A stretch of 64,000 bases of DNA from Asticcacaulis sp. SL142 (lineage in GTDB: Bacteria; Pseudomonadota; Alphaproteobacteria; Caulobacterales; Caulobacteraceae): the NCBI RefSeq assembly GCF_026625745.1, contig NZ_CP113061.1, forward strand, positions 1,327,501 through 1,391,500, in the 5' to 3' direction. The notes under the pieces are model-generated. The model searched no databases, had not been told where the DNA came from, and saw only the letters and a program-made list of their open reading frames with translations. The stretch's first letter is position 1. Each line of letters starts with the position of its first letter. The position numbers and the translations under genes were made by a program. Shown piece after piece: positions 28,105 to 37,406 of this stretch.

Positions 28105-30078
28105 ATGGGGGGACGTATGGACCGCCGCGCCATGCTGGCGGGTATGGGGGCATTGTCGCTTAACGCCATCGCGGTAAGAGCTATGTCAGAGGCTCAGGCA
28201 TCAAAGCCGGATGGGCCTATCCCGCCCCGGCCCGCAATGGAGGCCTATGTAAAGCCTCCCCAGATCGAAGATGTCAGCCTGTCGCCGGATGGCAAACGCA
28301 TCGCCCTGATCACCCGCGAGAACGGGTCGTTCTATCTGCTCACCTATGAGATCGCGACCAATAAGACCAACAGCCTCAGACTAGGCGACGCCAAGGTGCG
28401 CAGCGTCTTCTGGGCCAGTAATGATCACGTATTGGTCAGTACCTCCGCCACCGTGGGTCTCAGAGAATATGCCGGTAGCCGACAGGAGCATTTTCTCGCT
28501 CACATTCTCGACATCCGCACCAACAGCCTCAAAACCCTGTTTGAACGGATGGACGGCTTTTACAATACCGTCGAAGGGGGATTAAGACGCATCAAGCATG
28601 AGGGCAAATATTGGGTCACAGCGTCCAACTATCGTATGAACGGAGAATACCCCCTCTGCCTTTACCGCTTTGATCTCGATTCCTATCGGGGTCGTCTGGT
28701 CGATGAAGGTTTTGATGACACCCGCAACTGGGTGCTGACCCCTGCCGGGGTACCGGTGGCCCGCTCAAATTTCAACCGTGTCCGAAAAGAGTGGTCACTG
28801 GAATTCCGGGGAGCCAAGGGCGGCTGGAAACAGGTCTATAAAACCAAGGAAGCCGTTGATTACCCCTCCCTGATCGGGCTTGGCCGCACCGAACAATCGG
28901 TCATAATTTATATCGATGCTGGTGATAATGCCGGTGAGTATCTGGAGATCAGCGCTGACGGCACCTTCTCGGAGCCACTGGACAAAGACGGCTACAACCG
29001 CGGGCCGATGTTCCACCCGACGACCAAACTGTTCTGCGGCTTTGCGCGCTGGGATGACTGGGTAAAGTATGAATATAATGATCCCAGGCTGCAGAAACTG
29101 GCCGACTTGTGTAAAGGGGCCATGCCCGGTTACAATGTCACGATCTATGAGTTTGCCGAAGAAGACCCGCGCAAGGTTCTGATTTACGGCGAAAGCTCTG
29201 ATGATCCCGGCACCTATTATTTTATCGATTTTGGTGCAGGCGATTCCGTGCCGATCGGGCAAAACTATCCGGACCTGCCTTATCAATGGATCACCCAGAA
29301 AAAGCCGATCAAGTATAAGGCCGCTGATGGCCTCGAAATCCACGGTTATCTGACGCTTCCTCCCAATAAAGTGGCGAAGAACCTGCCGCTGATTGTCCTG
29401 CCGCACGGCGGCCCCCATGCCAGAGACACCTCAAGTTTCGACTGGGAGTCTCAGCTTTATGCCTCACGCGGCTATGCCGTCCTGCAACCCAACTTCAGAG
29501 GGTCAACCGGTTACGGCGATGATTTCATCGTCGCCGGTTACGGCCAGTGGGGTCGTAAGATGCAGACCGACCTGTCCGACGGCGTGCGCTATCTGGCCAA
29601 GGACGGCACCATTGATCCCAAACGGGTCGCCATAGTCGGCGCGTCCTACGGCGGCTATGCGGCGCTGGCGGGGGCGACCCTTGATCCCGGCGTTTACAGG
29701 TGCGCGGTGTCGGTGGCGGGCATCAGCGACATCAAGGCCATGCTGAGCTTTGACACCAACCAGACCGGCTCCGCGACCAGCCCGGTGGTATTGTCGCTCA
29801 AACGCTCGGTCGGTGAGAAGAAAACACTCGATGAAATCTCACCCGTCAACCATGTCGATAAGGTCACCATTCCTGTCCTTCTGATCCACGGCAAGGACGA
29901 TATTATTGTCGATATAGGCCAGAGCCGCAAAATGGAACGTGCCCTGAAAAACGCAGGCAAGGACGTCACCTTCATCGAACTGAAAGGCGAGGATCACTGG
30001 CAGTCGGTTGAGGCAAAGCGTCTTGAGATGTCCGCCGCCATCATCGCGTTTCTGGAAAAGCACAACCCGGTCACTTAA
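28105..30078 (+). CDS. Exported S9 family (prolyl oligopeptidase) peptidase
   Basis: A serine peptidase of clan SC acting on peptides, here probably in the periplasm. The 657-residue protein has a twin-arginine-like start (MDRRAMLAG followed by a hydrophobic run and an Ala-rich cleavage region near residues 25-33), a beta-propeller-like central part (about 45-390), and a C-terminal alpha/beta hydrolase domain with the nucleophile in VGASYGGYAALAG, the catalytic Asp in LLIHGKDDIIVD and His in LKGEDHWQS. GGGAG lies 6 bases before the ATG at 28105. It is convergent with the sugar-acid cluster; a family A hairpin separates them. Specific substrate unknown. Confidence 0.88.
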   Translation: MGGRMDRRAMLAGMGALSLNAIAVRAMSEAQASKPDGPIPPRPAMEAYVKPPQIEDVSLSPDGKRIALITRENGSFYLLTYEIATNKTNSLRLGDAKVRSVFWASNDHVLVSTSATVGLREYAGSRQEHFLAHILDIRTNSLKTLFERMDGFYNTVEGGLRRIKHEGKYWVTASNYRMNGEYPLCLYRFDLDSYRGRLVDEGFDDTRNWVLTPAGVPVARSNFNRVRKEWSLEFRGAKGGWKQVYKTKEAVDYPSLIGLGRTEQSVIIYIDAGDNAGEYLEISADGTFSEPLDKDGYNRGPMFHPTTKLFCGFARWDDWVKYEYNDPRLQKLADLCKGAMPGYNVTIYEFAEEDPRKVLIYGESSDDPGTYYFIDFGAGDSVPIGQNYPDLPYQWITQKKPIKYKAADGLEIHGYLTLPPNKVAKNLPLIVLPHGGPHARDTSSFDWESQLYASRGYAVLQPNFRGSTGYGDDFIVAGYGQWGRKMQTDLSDGVRYLAKDGTIDPKRVAIVGASYGGYAALAGATLDPGVYRCAVSVAGISDIKAMLSFDTNQTGSATSPVVLSLKRSVGEKKTLDEISPVNHVDKVTIPVLLIHGKDDIIVDIGQSRKMERALKNAGKDVTFIELKGEDHWQSVEAKRLEMSAAIIAFLEKHNPVT

Positions 30079-30097
30079 GGATTGTCCCTCGCCCTAA

Positions 30098-30123
30098 CCC
30101 TCTCCCCGCAAGCGGGGAGAGGG
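30098..30123. repeat. Family A hairpin between convergent genes
   Basis: CCCTCTCCCCGC (30098-30109), AA, GCGGGGAGAGGG (30112-30123), with the usual left flank CCCTCGCCCTAA. It sits 20 bases after one stop codon and 7 bases from the other, where it can serve as a bidirectional terminator. Confidence 0.7.
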
Positions 30124-30130
30124 AATTCGC

Positions 30131-31129
30131 TTACAGCGCGCGAACCACGATCTTTTCTTCATTAGTCGTCGTCAGTTCATTGCGCAGGCCAAAGACGAAC
30201 GGAGAGGCTTCGATTTCAAACACATCGCCGTCCTGAGTGCGGATGCCGTCACCGAACGAGGCGGTCGAGGTGCCAAAGCAGTGCACATGGATGTCGCCCG
30301 GCTGACGGAACAGGGCATATTTGAAGTGGTGATATTCAAGGTTGGCAAAGGTATGGGACATGTTGTCCTCACCCGACAGGAACGGCTTTTCCCAGACCAC
30401 TTCGTTGCCGCGGGTAATACGGGCGGTGCCTTCGACGCTTTTGGGCAGGTCGCCGGTGCGGATTTCAACCCCGATCGAGGCCGGACGCAACTTTGAGTGG
30501 GCCAGCCACAGATAGTTTTGCTTCTCAACAATGTGATCCGAAAATTCGTTGGCGAGCGCAAAGCCCAGACGATAGGCGTTGCCATCGTCACCGATGATAT
30601 AGATCCCGGCCATTTCAGGCTCTTCGCCAGCGTCTTCGGCAAAGCTTGGCGATTCCAGCGGTACGTTCGGCCCCACCAGCGTCGAGCCATTGCCCTTGTA
30701 GAACCATTCCGGCTGCGCGCCGACCTTACCGGCTTCGGGCTTACCGCCTTCAACGCCCATCAGGAACATGCGCATGGAATCGGTCAGGTTTTCTTCGCCG
30801 GACGCGGCCGCCTGGTGCATTTTGTTGCGGCTTTCGGCCGAACCCAAATGCGTGAGGCCCGTGCCGGTGACGTGCAGGTGGGCCGAATCGGGGTGATCGA
30901 TCGGCGCCAGAACGCGGCCTTCGGACAAGGCTGTGGCGATATCGACCGCCTCCCCCAGCCCCAGAGCCGTGACCTTGGCATCCAGCGAAATCCCTTCGCG
31001 GATAGCCGCCGTCGCCAGTTCGTAGGTCGAGGACACGCCGTTCACCACTTGCGCCGAACCGTCATCCTGAGCGGCGGCAACACGGCGTTCGCCTGTGGCA
31101 GTTACGAATTGAATAAGGCGCAGGGTCAT
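30131..31129 (-). CDS. AraD1/GguC-like fumarylacetoacetate hydrolase-fold protein
   Basis: Belongs to the fumarylacetoacetate hydrolase superfamily branch named AraD1/GguC, found with sugar-binding and sugar-acid genes and thought to act on 2-keto-3-deoxy sugar acids. The 332-residue product starts MTLRLIQFVTATGERRVAAAQ and shows GTGLTHLGSAESRNKMH, GNGSTLVGPN and the metal-site region with IYIIGDDGNAYRLGFALANEFSDH. I chose the ATG at 31129 because GGGAG lies 6 bases upstream; 13 codons further up are open but unlikely. Divergent from a FadR-type regulator, with a galactose mutarotase and an IlvD/Edd dehydratase beyond it, which supports pentose or hexose acid catabolism. Exact reaction not certain. 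Confidence 0.65.
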   Translation of the reverse strand: MTLRLIQFVTATGERRVAAAQDDGSAQVVNGVSSTYELATAAIREGISLDAKVTALGLGEAVDIATALSEGRVLAPIDHPDSAHLHVTGTGLTHLGSAESRNKMHQAAASGEENLTDSMRMFLMGVEGGKPEAGKVGAQPEWFYKGNGSTLVGPNVPLESPSFAEDAGEEPEMAGIYIIGDDGNAYRLGFALANEFSDHIVEKQNYLWLAHSKLRPASIGVEIRTGDLPKSVEGTARITRGNEVVWEKPFLSGEDNMSHTFANLEYHHFKYALFRQPGDIHVHCFGTSTASFGDGIRTQDGDVFEIEASPFVFGLRNELTTTNEEKIVVRAL

Positions 31130-31189
31130 GACGGGCTCCCGTATATGGTTTTTGGGCGTGTTCCGCACGGAACATCAGGCCGATTGATA

Positions 31190-31200
31190 TAGTCAGACAA
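31190..31200. promoter_or_regulatory. Candidate FadR-type operator TAGTCAGACAA
   Basis: Matches the FadR-subfamily consensus TNGTNNNACNA exactly and sits in a wider imperfect palindrome, ATATAGTC-A-GACAAATAT. It lies between the divergent AraD1-like gene and its regulator gene. A similar core, GTCGGAC, occurs upstream of galM at 32147. Confidence 0.45.
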
Positions 31201-31280
31201 ATATGCGTCGTAAAGCGCAAATCACGGGCCTGATTAAAAATAACTTTGTCAAATATCAGCGAAAATGTCATGCATTGATC

Positions 31281-32069
31281 ATGAGGAAACCAACGCTTAC
31301 CGATAATAAAACCCAGCATCCCCTGACCTTCACCCCCGCGACGGGCGGACATGACATGTTCCGCGCGGCGTTTCAGGGACGGCTGCACGGCGCACTGGCC
31401 CACAATCTGGGCGTTCAGATTTTGGGGGGCGTCTATAAGTCCGGCGACATCCTGCCCAATGAGATCGACTCCAGCGAATCGCTCGATATATCGCGCTCGG
31501 CTTACCGTGAAGCGATCCGGATTCTGGCCTCCAAAGGCATGGTCGAAAGCCGGCCCAAGATTGGCACCCGCGTGACTGAGCGTGATCGCTGGAACATCCT
31601 CGACCCGGAAGTTCTGGGTTGGATGTTTGAGACCGAACCGTCTGAGGACTTCATCAAGGGGCTGTTTGAACTGCGCCTGATCACCGAGCCCGCCGCTGCG
31701 GCGTTGGCGGCCGAGCGACGCACGCCGGATCAGATCGAGCGGATGCGCAAGGCGCTTGAGGTCATGGAGATTGAGACCCTAGCCAGTGAGGCCGGACGCA
31801 TGGCCGATCTGGAATTTCACCACACCCTGATGTTCGCCACCCATAACGAAGCGCTGGCCTCGCTCAGCACGACCATCGGGGCGGCGGTAAGCTGGACCAC
31901 CCGCTATAAGCAGCGCCACAAGTCTTTGAGTCGAGACCCTATCCCTGACCATGCCCGCGTATTCGAGGCAATCGAGCGCGGCGATGCCTCCGCCGCCCGC
32001 TGGTGCATGGAATCGCTGGTGCGCATGGCGTTAGAGGACACGCAAAAAAGCATGTCGCCGCAAACCTAA
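31281..32069 (+). CDS. FadR-subfamily GntR transcriptional regulator
   Basis: The 262-residue protein has an N-terminal winged helix (LGVQILGGVYKSGDILPNE, then SRSAYREAIRILASKGMVESRPKIGTRV) and a C-terminal all-helical FCD-type ligand domain (LFELRLITEPAAAALAA; LEFHHTLMFATHNEAL with a potential metal His). Such regulators usually repress a neighbouring sugar-acid pathway and release on binding a pathway acid. The start is uncertain: ATG 31281, ATG 31356 (nearer the domain) and an upstream codon at 31203 are all open; none has a convincing ribosome binding site. It is divergent from the AraD1-like gene and precedes galM, the probable targets. Confidence 0.85.
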   Translation: MRKPTLTDNKTQHPLTFTPATGGHDMFRAAFQGRLHGALAHNLGVQILGGVYKSGDILPNEIDSSESLDISRSAYREAIRILASKGMVESRPKIGTRVTERDRWNILDPEVLGWMFETEPSEDFIKGLFELRLITEPAAAALAAERRTPDQIERMRKALEVMEIETLASEAGRMADLEFHHTLMFATHNEALASLSTTIGAAVSWTTRYKQRHKSLSRDPIPDHARVFEAIERGDASAARWCMESLVRMALEDTQKSMSPQT

Positions 32070-32146
32070 ACCTTCCGGCCTAAGCCTTTTTCAGGGGATT
32101 GCCTCTGTGAGGGCCGCCTTATTTTGTATGATAATAAAATCAGCTA

Positions 32147-32157
32147 TTGTCGGACTT
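32147..32157. promoter_or_regulatory. Second GTCNGAC-type site upstream of galM
   Basis: TTGTCGGACTT shares the palindromic GTC-N-GAC core and the TNGTNNNAC part of the FadR-type consensus with the site at 31190. It lies about 105 bases before the galM start. If bound by the neighbouring regulator it would place galM and the dehydratase in the same regulon. Confidence 0.35.
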
Positions 32158-32262
32158 TAGTCACAAGGCTAAAAGACTGGCTGAACAGAGTCTGACATGG
32201 CCCCGCTTGTGATAACGGCACCATGACGCAAGACCGAAGACCTTACACAGGAGAGACCGATA

Positions 32263-33417
32263 ATGAAATCTTTTGCCGTAGCTGCAGGCCTGACGCTTGC
32301 CAGTATGACCCTGGCCAGCCTTTTGATGTCTTCGACCGCGCTGGCCGCCACCGCCACCAAGGGCGACTTTGGCGCGCTGAAAGACGGCACCAAGATCGAA
32401 GCGGTTGAGCTGAAAAACTCCAAAGGCGTATCCGCCAAGGTCATCGCTTATGGCGCGACGCTGCAGTCGCTGATCGTGCCGGATAAGGCGGGCAAGGCTG
32501 ACGATATCGTTATCGGCTATGACACTCTTGAGGGCTATGTCGATACGCCGCAATATCTGGGCGTAACCGTTGGCCGCTATGCCAACCGTATCGCGCTGGG
32601 CAAATTCTCGCTCGATGGCAAGGAATATACCCTCGCCACCAACAATAACGGCAACCACCTGCACGGCGGCCTTAAGGGCTGGGACAAGGTGGTCTGGAAG
32701 GTTGAAGATGTCAAATCCGGCCCCACGGCTTCGGTGACTTTATCCTATGTCTCTCCCGATGGCGAAGAAGGCTATCCCGGCACCGTCAAGGTCTTTGTGA
32801 CCTATGCTTTGAGCGATGCTAACGACCTGACCATCAGCTATAAGGCCACGACCGATAAGCCGACCGTGCTCAATCTGACCAACCATTCGCTGTTCAATCT
32901 GGGCGGCGTCAGCTCTGGCCGCAGCGCGCTGGATGCCACCCTGCAACTGGAGGCGGATTCGTACCTGCCGACCACAGCCACGGCCATTCCGACCGGCGAG
33001 ATTGCTTCGGTCAAGGGCACGCCGTTTGATTTTACGACCCCGGCCCTGATCAGTTCCAAGGTTCGCGATGCCCGCCATCCGCAAATTCTGGTCGGCCTCG
33101 GCATCGACCATAACTATCTGGTGCGTGGCGGCCTGACCAAGACCCCGAAACTGGCGGTTACTTTGACCGACGCCACGTCCGGTCGCGGCCTTAAGATCCT
33201 GACGACCGAACCGGGCGTGCAGATGTATACCGGCAACTTCCTTGACGGCAAAATCCCCGGCAAGGGTGGTCAGGTGACCCGCATGGGTGATGCGGTGGCG
33301 TTTGAGACCCAGCACTACCCCGACAGCCCCAACCGTCCGGAATTCCCGACCACACGCCTGAACCCCGGCCAGACCTATACCCAGACCACGGTTCACCACA
33401 TTTTCGTAACCCAATAA
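32263..33417 (+). CDS. galM: Exported aldose 1-epimerase (mutarotase)
   Basis: Interconverts alpha and beta anomers of aldoses. The 384-residue protein begins with a clear Sec signal peptide (about residues 1-29, ending STALA-A), so it probably acts in the periplasm. Motifs: VTVGRYANRIALG, the substrate His in NNNGNHLHGG, the catalytic His in LTNHSLFNLGG, and the catalytic Glu in AVAFETQHYPDSPN. AGGAG lies about 10 bases upstream of the start. It is followed 21 bases later by the dehydratase gene. A periplasmic mutarotase next to an aldonic acid dehydratase fits an oxidative sugar pathway that starts with a pyranose dehydrogenase. Confidence 0.92.
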   Translation: MKSFAVAAGLTLASMTLASLLMSSTALAATATKGDFGALKDGTKIEAVELKNSKGVSAKVIAYGATLQSLIVPDKAGKADDIVIGYDTLEGYVDTPQYLGVTVGRYANRIALGKFSLDGKEYTLATNNNGNHLHGGLKGWDKVVWKVEDVKSGPTASVTLSYVSPDGEEGYPGTVKVFVTYALSDANDLTISYKATTDKPTVLNLTNHSLFNLGGVSSGRSALDATLQLEADSYLPTTATAIPTGEIASVKGTPFDFTTPALISSKVRDARHPQILVGLGIDHNYLVRGGLTKTPKLAVTLTDATSGRGLKILTTEPGVQMYTGNFLDGKIPGKGGQVTRMGDAVAFETQHYPDSPNRPEFPTTRLNPGQTYTQTTVHHIFVTQ

Positions 33418-33438
33418 AAGACCGAAGTACTTAGCCTT

Positions 33439-35244
33439 ATGTCCGATTCCGTTTCCCGTTCCAAAACCCAGCTTCGTTCGCGCGCCTGGTTTGACAATCC
33501 CGACAATGCCGACATGACGGCGCTCTATCTTGAGCGCTACATGAACTTCGGTCTGTCGCTCGAAGACCTGCAATCGGATAAGCCGATCATCGGCATCGCG
33601 CAGACGGGATCGGACCTAAGCCCCTGTAACCGCCATCACATTGAGTTGGCCAAACATATCCGCGACGGCATCATATCCTCCGGCGGTATTCCGCTGGAGT
33701 TCCCGGTCCACCCGATTCAGGAAACCGGTAAGCGCCCGACCGCCGGTCTCGACCGCAACCTGGCCTATCTGGGTCTGGTTGAGATCATCTATGGCTATCC
33801 GCTCGACGGCGTCGTGCTGACCATCGGTTGCGACAAGACCACCCCCGCCTGTCTGATGGCCGCCGCCACCGTTAACATCCCGTCGATTGCCCTTAGTGTT
33901 GGCCCTATGCTCAACGGCTGGTACAAGGGTGAGCGCACGGGGTCCGGCACCATCGTCTGGAAAGCGCGCGAATTGCTGGCCGCAGGTGAGATCGACTATC
34001 AGGGCTTCATCAAGCTGGTGGCGTCATCGGCCCCATCAACCGGCTACTGCAACACCATGGGTACGGCCACGACCATGAATTCTCTGGCCGAAGCGCTGGG
34101 GATGCAACTGCCCTATTCGGCGGCCATTCCGGCCCCGCACCGCGACCGTCAGGAATGTGCCAACCGCACCGGTAAGCGCATTGTCGAGATGGTCCACGAA
34201 GACCTTAAGCCGTCGGATATTCTGACCAAGGAAGCCTTCATCAACGCTATCCGCGTCAATTCTGCCATCGGCGGCTCGACCAACGCCCCGATCCACCTCA
34301 ACGCTCTGGCCCGCCATATCGGCGTGGACCTCAAGGTCGAGGAATGGCAGCAGTACGGCGAAGAAGTGCCGCTGATCGTCAACCTGATGCCCGCCGGTGA
34401 ATATCTCGGCGAAGACTATCACCATGCCGGCGGCGTCCCCGCCGTTGTGGGCCAGTTGATCAAGCATGGCCTGATCCATGAAGACGCCATGACGGTGAAC
34501 GGTAAAACTATTGGTGACAACTGCCGTGACGCCATCATCGAAGACGAAAACGTCATTCGTCCGTTTGAGAAACCGCTTAAGGAAAATGCTGGCTTCCGCG
34601 TCCTGTCGGGCAATCTGTTCACCTCGGCCATCATGAAGGTGTCGGTGATCTCACCAGAGTTCCGTGAGCGTTACCTGAATAATCCGGCTGACCTCAACGC
34701 CTTTGAAGGCCGCGCCATCGTGTTTGACGGCCCCGAAGACTATCACCACCGTATCGATGATCCGGCGCTTAAGATCGATGAGCACTGCATACTGTTCATG
34801 CGCGGGGCCGGGCCCATCGGTTATCCGGGTGCTGCCGAAGTCGTCAATATGCGCTGCCCTGACTATCTGCTGAAACGCGGCATCAAGTCACTGGCCTGTA
34901 TCGGCGATGGCCGTCAGTCCGGCACGTCGGGCTCGCCGTCGATCCTCAATGCCTCTCCGGAAGCGGCGGCAGGCGGCAACCTCGCCATCCTCAAGACCGA
35001 TGACCGCGTGCGCGTTGACCTCAACACCAACACCGTCAATGTGCTGATTTCGTATGCCGAGATCGCCGAGCGCCGCGCCGCCCTAGACGCCGCCGGTGGC
35101 TTTAAGTACCCTGAGCACCAGACGCCGTGGCAGGAAATGCAACGTGCCGTCGTCGGGCAAATGGATACCGGTGCCGCCCTTGAAAACGCTGTGGCCTATC
35201 AGCGCATCGCCCAAACCAAGGGCCTGCCCAGAGACAATCACTAG
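33439..35244 (+). CDS. IlvD/Edd family sugar-acid dehydratase (arabonate/xylonate type)
   Basis: Fe-S dehydratase converting an aldonic acid to its 2-keto-3-deoxy form. The 601-residue protein has the three cluster cysteines in [17 protein letters not shown] and GYCNTMGTA, plus [10 protein letters not shown] and [15 protein letters not shown]. The N-terminal [23 protein letters not shown] matches, by memory, the pentonate dehydratase branch that includes Caulobacter XylD and L-arabonate dehydratases, and not IlvD proper. Substrate among pentonates or hexonates is not resolved. In an operon with galM; a strong terminator follows. Confidence 0.88.
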   Translation: MSDSVSRSKTQLRSRAWFDNPDNADMTALYLERYMNFGLSLEDLQSDKPIIGIAQTGSDLSPCNRHHIELAKHIRDGIISSGGIPLEFPVHPIQETGKRPTAGLDRNLAYLGLVEIIYGYPLDGVVLTIGCDKTTPACLMAAATVNIPSIALSVGPMLNGWYKGERTGSGTIVWKARELLAAGEIDYQGFIKLVASSAPSTGYCNTMGTATTMNSLAEALGMQLPYSAAIPAPHRDRQECANRTGKRIVEMVHEDLKPSDILTKEAFINAIRVNSAIGGSTNAPIHLNALARHIGVDLKVEEWQQYGEEVPLIVNLMPAGEYLGEDYHHAGGVPAVVGQLIKHGLIHEDAMTVNGKTIGDNCRDAIIEDENVIRPFEKPLKENAGFRVLSGNLFTSAIMKVSVISPEFRERYLNNPADLNAFEGRAIVFDGPEDYHHRIDDPALKIDEHCILFMRGAGPIGYPGAAEVVNMRCPDYLLKRGIKSLACIGDGRQSGTSGSPSILNASPEAAAGGNLAILKTDDRVRVDLNTNTVNVLISYAEIAERRAALDAAGGFKYPEHQTPWQEMQRAVVGQMDTGAALENAVAYQRIAQTKGLPRDNH

Positions 35245-35271
35245 ACGCCGACCCGATTTGGGTTACAACTT

Positions 35272-35306
35272 AAAGGTTCCGCATATGGCTATGCGGAACC
35301 TTTTTT
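35272..35306 (+). terminator. Strong intrinsic terminator after the sugar-acid operon
   Basis: AAAGGTTCCGCATA (35272-35285), TGGC loop, TATGCGGAACCTTT (35290-35303), continuing into a six-T run. The 14-bp stem is perfect and lies 28 bases after the dehydratase stop codon. Confidence 0.92.
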
Positions 35307-35428
35307 ATTTCCTATTTCAGGATGCAGCCGCTTAAAGCCCGTGATCATTCACCTCTATTTTACATTTATACCGCTCAATCGGATCGAAACGATCCCTTGA
35401 GGATGGTAGTCAGCGTATACGGGGTTAC

Positions 35429-36256
35429 ATGTCGATCCGATCTAGGTTTCTGGCGCTGGTCGCCGGTTTCGCCATCATGGCGTTGGCCATTGCTATGTTG
35501 GGGGTTATCAGCATTGCCGACTATAGCCGTATGCTGGGCCAGTATGCGCAGCGGCATGAGACGGTGCGCCGGGCCGAACGGCTCAATGGACTGGTATCGG
35601 CTTCCGTGGCGGAATCGCGCGGCATATACCTGTCTGCCAACCTTGAAGCCGCTAAACCTTTCGCAGCCCGCCTTGAGCGCAACCTGAGTGACATCGAAAA
35701 CCTACTCACCGAACAGCCTGACCTTAGCCCGGATCTGGTGCAGCAAACCCAAGCATTCGTCGTCTTCCGGCGCGAACTGATCCGGCTTGGCACCCAGGTC
35801 TCGATTGCCGCTGCCGATAAGCACGGCAATGATGAAGTGGTGCGTCAGATGCGTATGAATTATCAGGCCGACCTTGGGCACTGGGTCGACAGACATCGCC
35901 GCGATCTGGAGCGGCACCGCGAGGAGGTCCGCCATTACGGTGATGAGCGGGTGATGCACTTTGTTATTGCCGTGTCCCTGATGCTAGTGGTCATGATCGG
36001 GCTGTCGCTGTGGTGGGCAATGACTTACATTTCAAGTCCCATGCAGGATTTGGCCCAATCCATCATCCGCGTCTCAGAAGGCGATTATGACGCGGCTAAA
36101 GACGCACCGGCAAAATCCGGCAAGGAGATATCAGCTTTATGGGGGGCTCTGGCGGTTCTGGCTGAGCGCGCCCGCCAGGTCGAAGTGACCGCCCGCGCCG
36201 AACGCGAAGCCGAAGAAAAACGCTCCCTCGAAATGCGTCAGATTCTCTTAGACTAG
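35429..36256 (+). CDS. Membrane sensor-like protein with HAMP domain and no output domain (copy 1)
   Basis: Architecture of a truncated chemoreceptor: an N-terminal membrane segment (about 8-28), a roughly 145-residue four-helix-bundle-like periplasmic domain with AESRGIYLS and FRRELIRLGTQVS, a second membrane segment (about 179-201), and a HAMP domain (SSPMQDLAQSIIRVSEGDYDA...EISALWGALAVLAERA). The protein stops about 25 residues after HAMP at EMRQILLD; there is no methyl-accepting, kinase or GGDEF domain. A paralogue with the same end lies 216 bases downstream, so this is not a random truncation. Function unknown; it may assort with full-length receptors as a dominant partner. Confidence 0.7.
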   Translation: MSIRSRFLALVAGFAIMALAIAMLGVISIADYSRMLGQYAQRHETVRRAERLNGLVSASVAESRGIYLSANLEAAKPFAARLERNLSDIENLLTEQPDLSPDLVQQTQAFVVFRRELIRLGTQVSIAAADKHGNDEVVRQMRMNYQADLGHWVDRHRRDLERHREEVRHYGDERVMHFVIAVSLMLVVMIGLSLWWAMTYISSPMQDLAQSIIRVSEGDYDAAKDAPAKSGKEISALWGALAVLAERARQVEVTARAEREAEEKRSLEMRQILLD

Positions 36257-36378
36257 TCTCATTTATGGATTAACCTCACCTGCGTCCGTCAATATTACCT
36301 CTTTACGTATCACGAAGACCTGACTTATCAATCATTGCTATTTGCGCGTTTAGGCATAAGATATTCACACAAACATAA

Positions 36379-36399
36379 GCCTTACGCCGTCAGTAAGGC
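36379..36399. terminator. Hairpin between the two HAMP paralogues
   Basis: GCCTTAC-GCCGTCA-GTAAGGC is a perfect 7-bp stem flanked on both sides by ATAA. It lies in the 216-base gap, has no T-tract, and may be a weak terminator or an operator. Confidence 0.35.
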
Positions 36400-36472
36400 A
36401 TAAAATACCACCAGGGAATACACGCCGATATCCGGTATCTGCGTGCAGAGACATAAAGGCAGGGAGACAACC

Positions 36473-37351
36473 ATGTCGATCAAGGCCAGAATACTTACCC
36501 TTGTCGCGGCCTTTGCGGCCATGGCGCTGGCAATTGCCGGACTGGGTGTGCTGACCATCCGCGACTATGACCGGATGATGAAAAATTACGGTCTGTCCTA
36601 TGACAACACCTATTACGGCGAACACCTCAACTATCTGGTGTCCAGCGCTGTCATGGAATCACGGGGCATATATTTGTCCAAGGATACCACCTCAGCCCGC
36701 GTCTTTGCCAAGCGACTTGAAAACGATCTGAATGAGATCGAACAGACCCTGGAAGACTGGCGCGTCAATGGCGGGCCGGCCAAGTTGGCCAGCTTTGGGG
36801 TGATCGAAAAACAGGCTGCGGATTTTATAACCTTTCGCCGAGAACTGATCCGGTTGGGGACGACCGTATCGCCGGCTGAGGCCGACAAACTGGGCAATAA
36901 TGAGCGTGCCCGTGCCCGCCGCATCGCTTTTCAGGCCGATGTCGAAAAAGCCGTCATGGCCTCACGCAAGGATCTGGCCAACCATCAGGCCATTGCTCAG
37001 GAATACCATGCTAAGCGCGCCATTCATTTTATGACCGTGGCCATTATGGGGATCGCGCTCATGATCGCCATTTCGGTGTGGATCGTCGTGGAGTTTATCT
37101 CTAAACCGCTTAAGACCATCGCCAACGCTATCATCAGCGTATCCGAAGGTAAGTATGACACGCCCATACCCGACGCACACCCGCATCATGATCCGGCCCA
37201 TGTCCATCGCCAGCATGATGAGATATCCGCCGTCTGGCGGGCGATTGAGCACCTGCGTGACCGGGCGATCGAGGCTGACCGGCTGGCGCGGGAACAGCGT
37301 GAGGCCGAGCACCTGAAACAGATGGAAATGCGCCAGATTATTCTGGACTGA
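36473..37351 (+). CDS. Membrane sensor-like protein with HAMP domain and no output domain (copy 2)
   Basis: Paralogue of the upstream gene: N-terminal membrane segment (about 8-28), periplasmic bundle with MESRGIYLS and FRRELIRLGTTVS, second membrane segment (about 187-208), HAMP (SKPLKTIANAIISVSEGKYDT...EISAVWRAIEHLRDRA) and the end EMRQIILD. It differs by a His-rich insert in HAMP (DAHPHHDPAHVHRQHD), which could bind a metal. GGGAG lies 6 bases before the ATG at 36473. Same-strand neighbours are its paralogue and an O-antigen ligase-like gene. No output domain, as for copy 1. Confidence 0.7.
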   Translation: MSIKARILTLVAAFAAMALAIAGLGVLTIRDYDRMMKNYGLSYDNTYYGEHLNYLVSSAVMESRGIYLSKDTTSARVFAKRLENDLNEIEQTLEDWRVNGGPAKLASFGVIEKQAADFITFRRELIRLGTTVSPAEADKLGNNERARARRIAFQADVEKAVMASRKDLANHQAIAQEYHAKRAIHFMTVAIMGIALMIAISVWIVVEFISKPLKTIANAIISVSEGKYDTPIPDAHPHHDPAHVHRQHDEISAVWRAIEHLRDRAIEADRLAREQREAEHLKQMEMRQIILD

Positions 37352-37406
37352 CTGCCTGCATTTACGGCTAACAAGATTTTGACCTTTTAGGCTTAGTGTC
37401 CGGGCC

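Noticed and set aside
35429-37351. Calling the HAMP pair methyl-accepting chemotaxis proteins
   Set aside because: Neither has the signalling domain or methylation helices; both stop shortly after HAMP.
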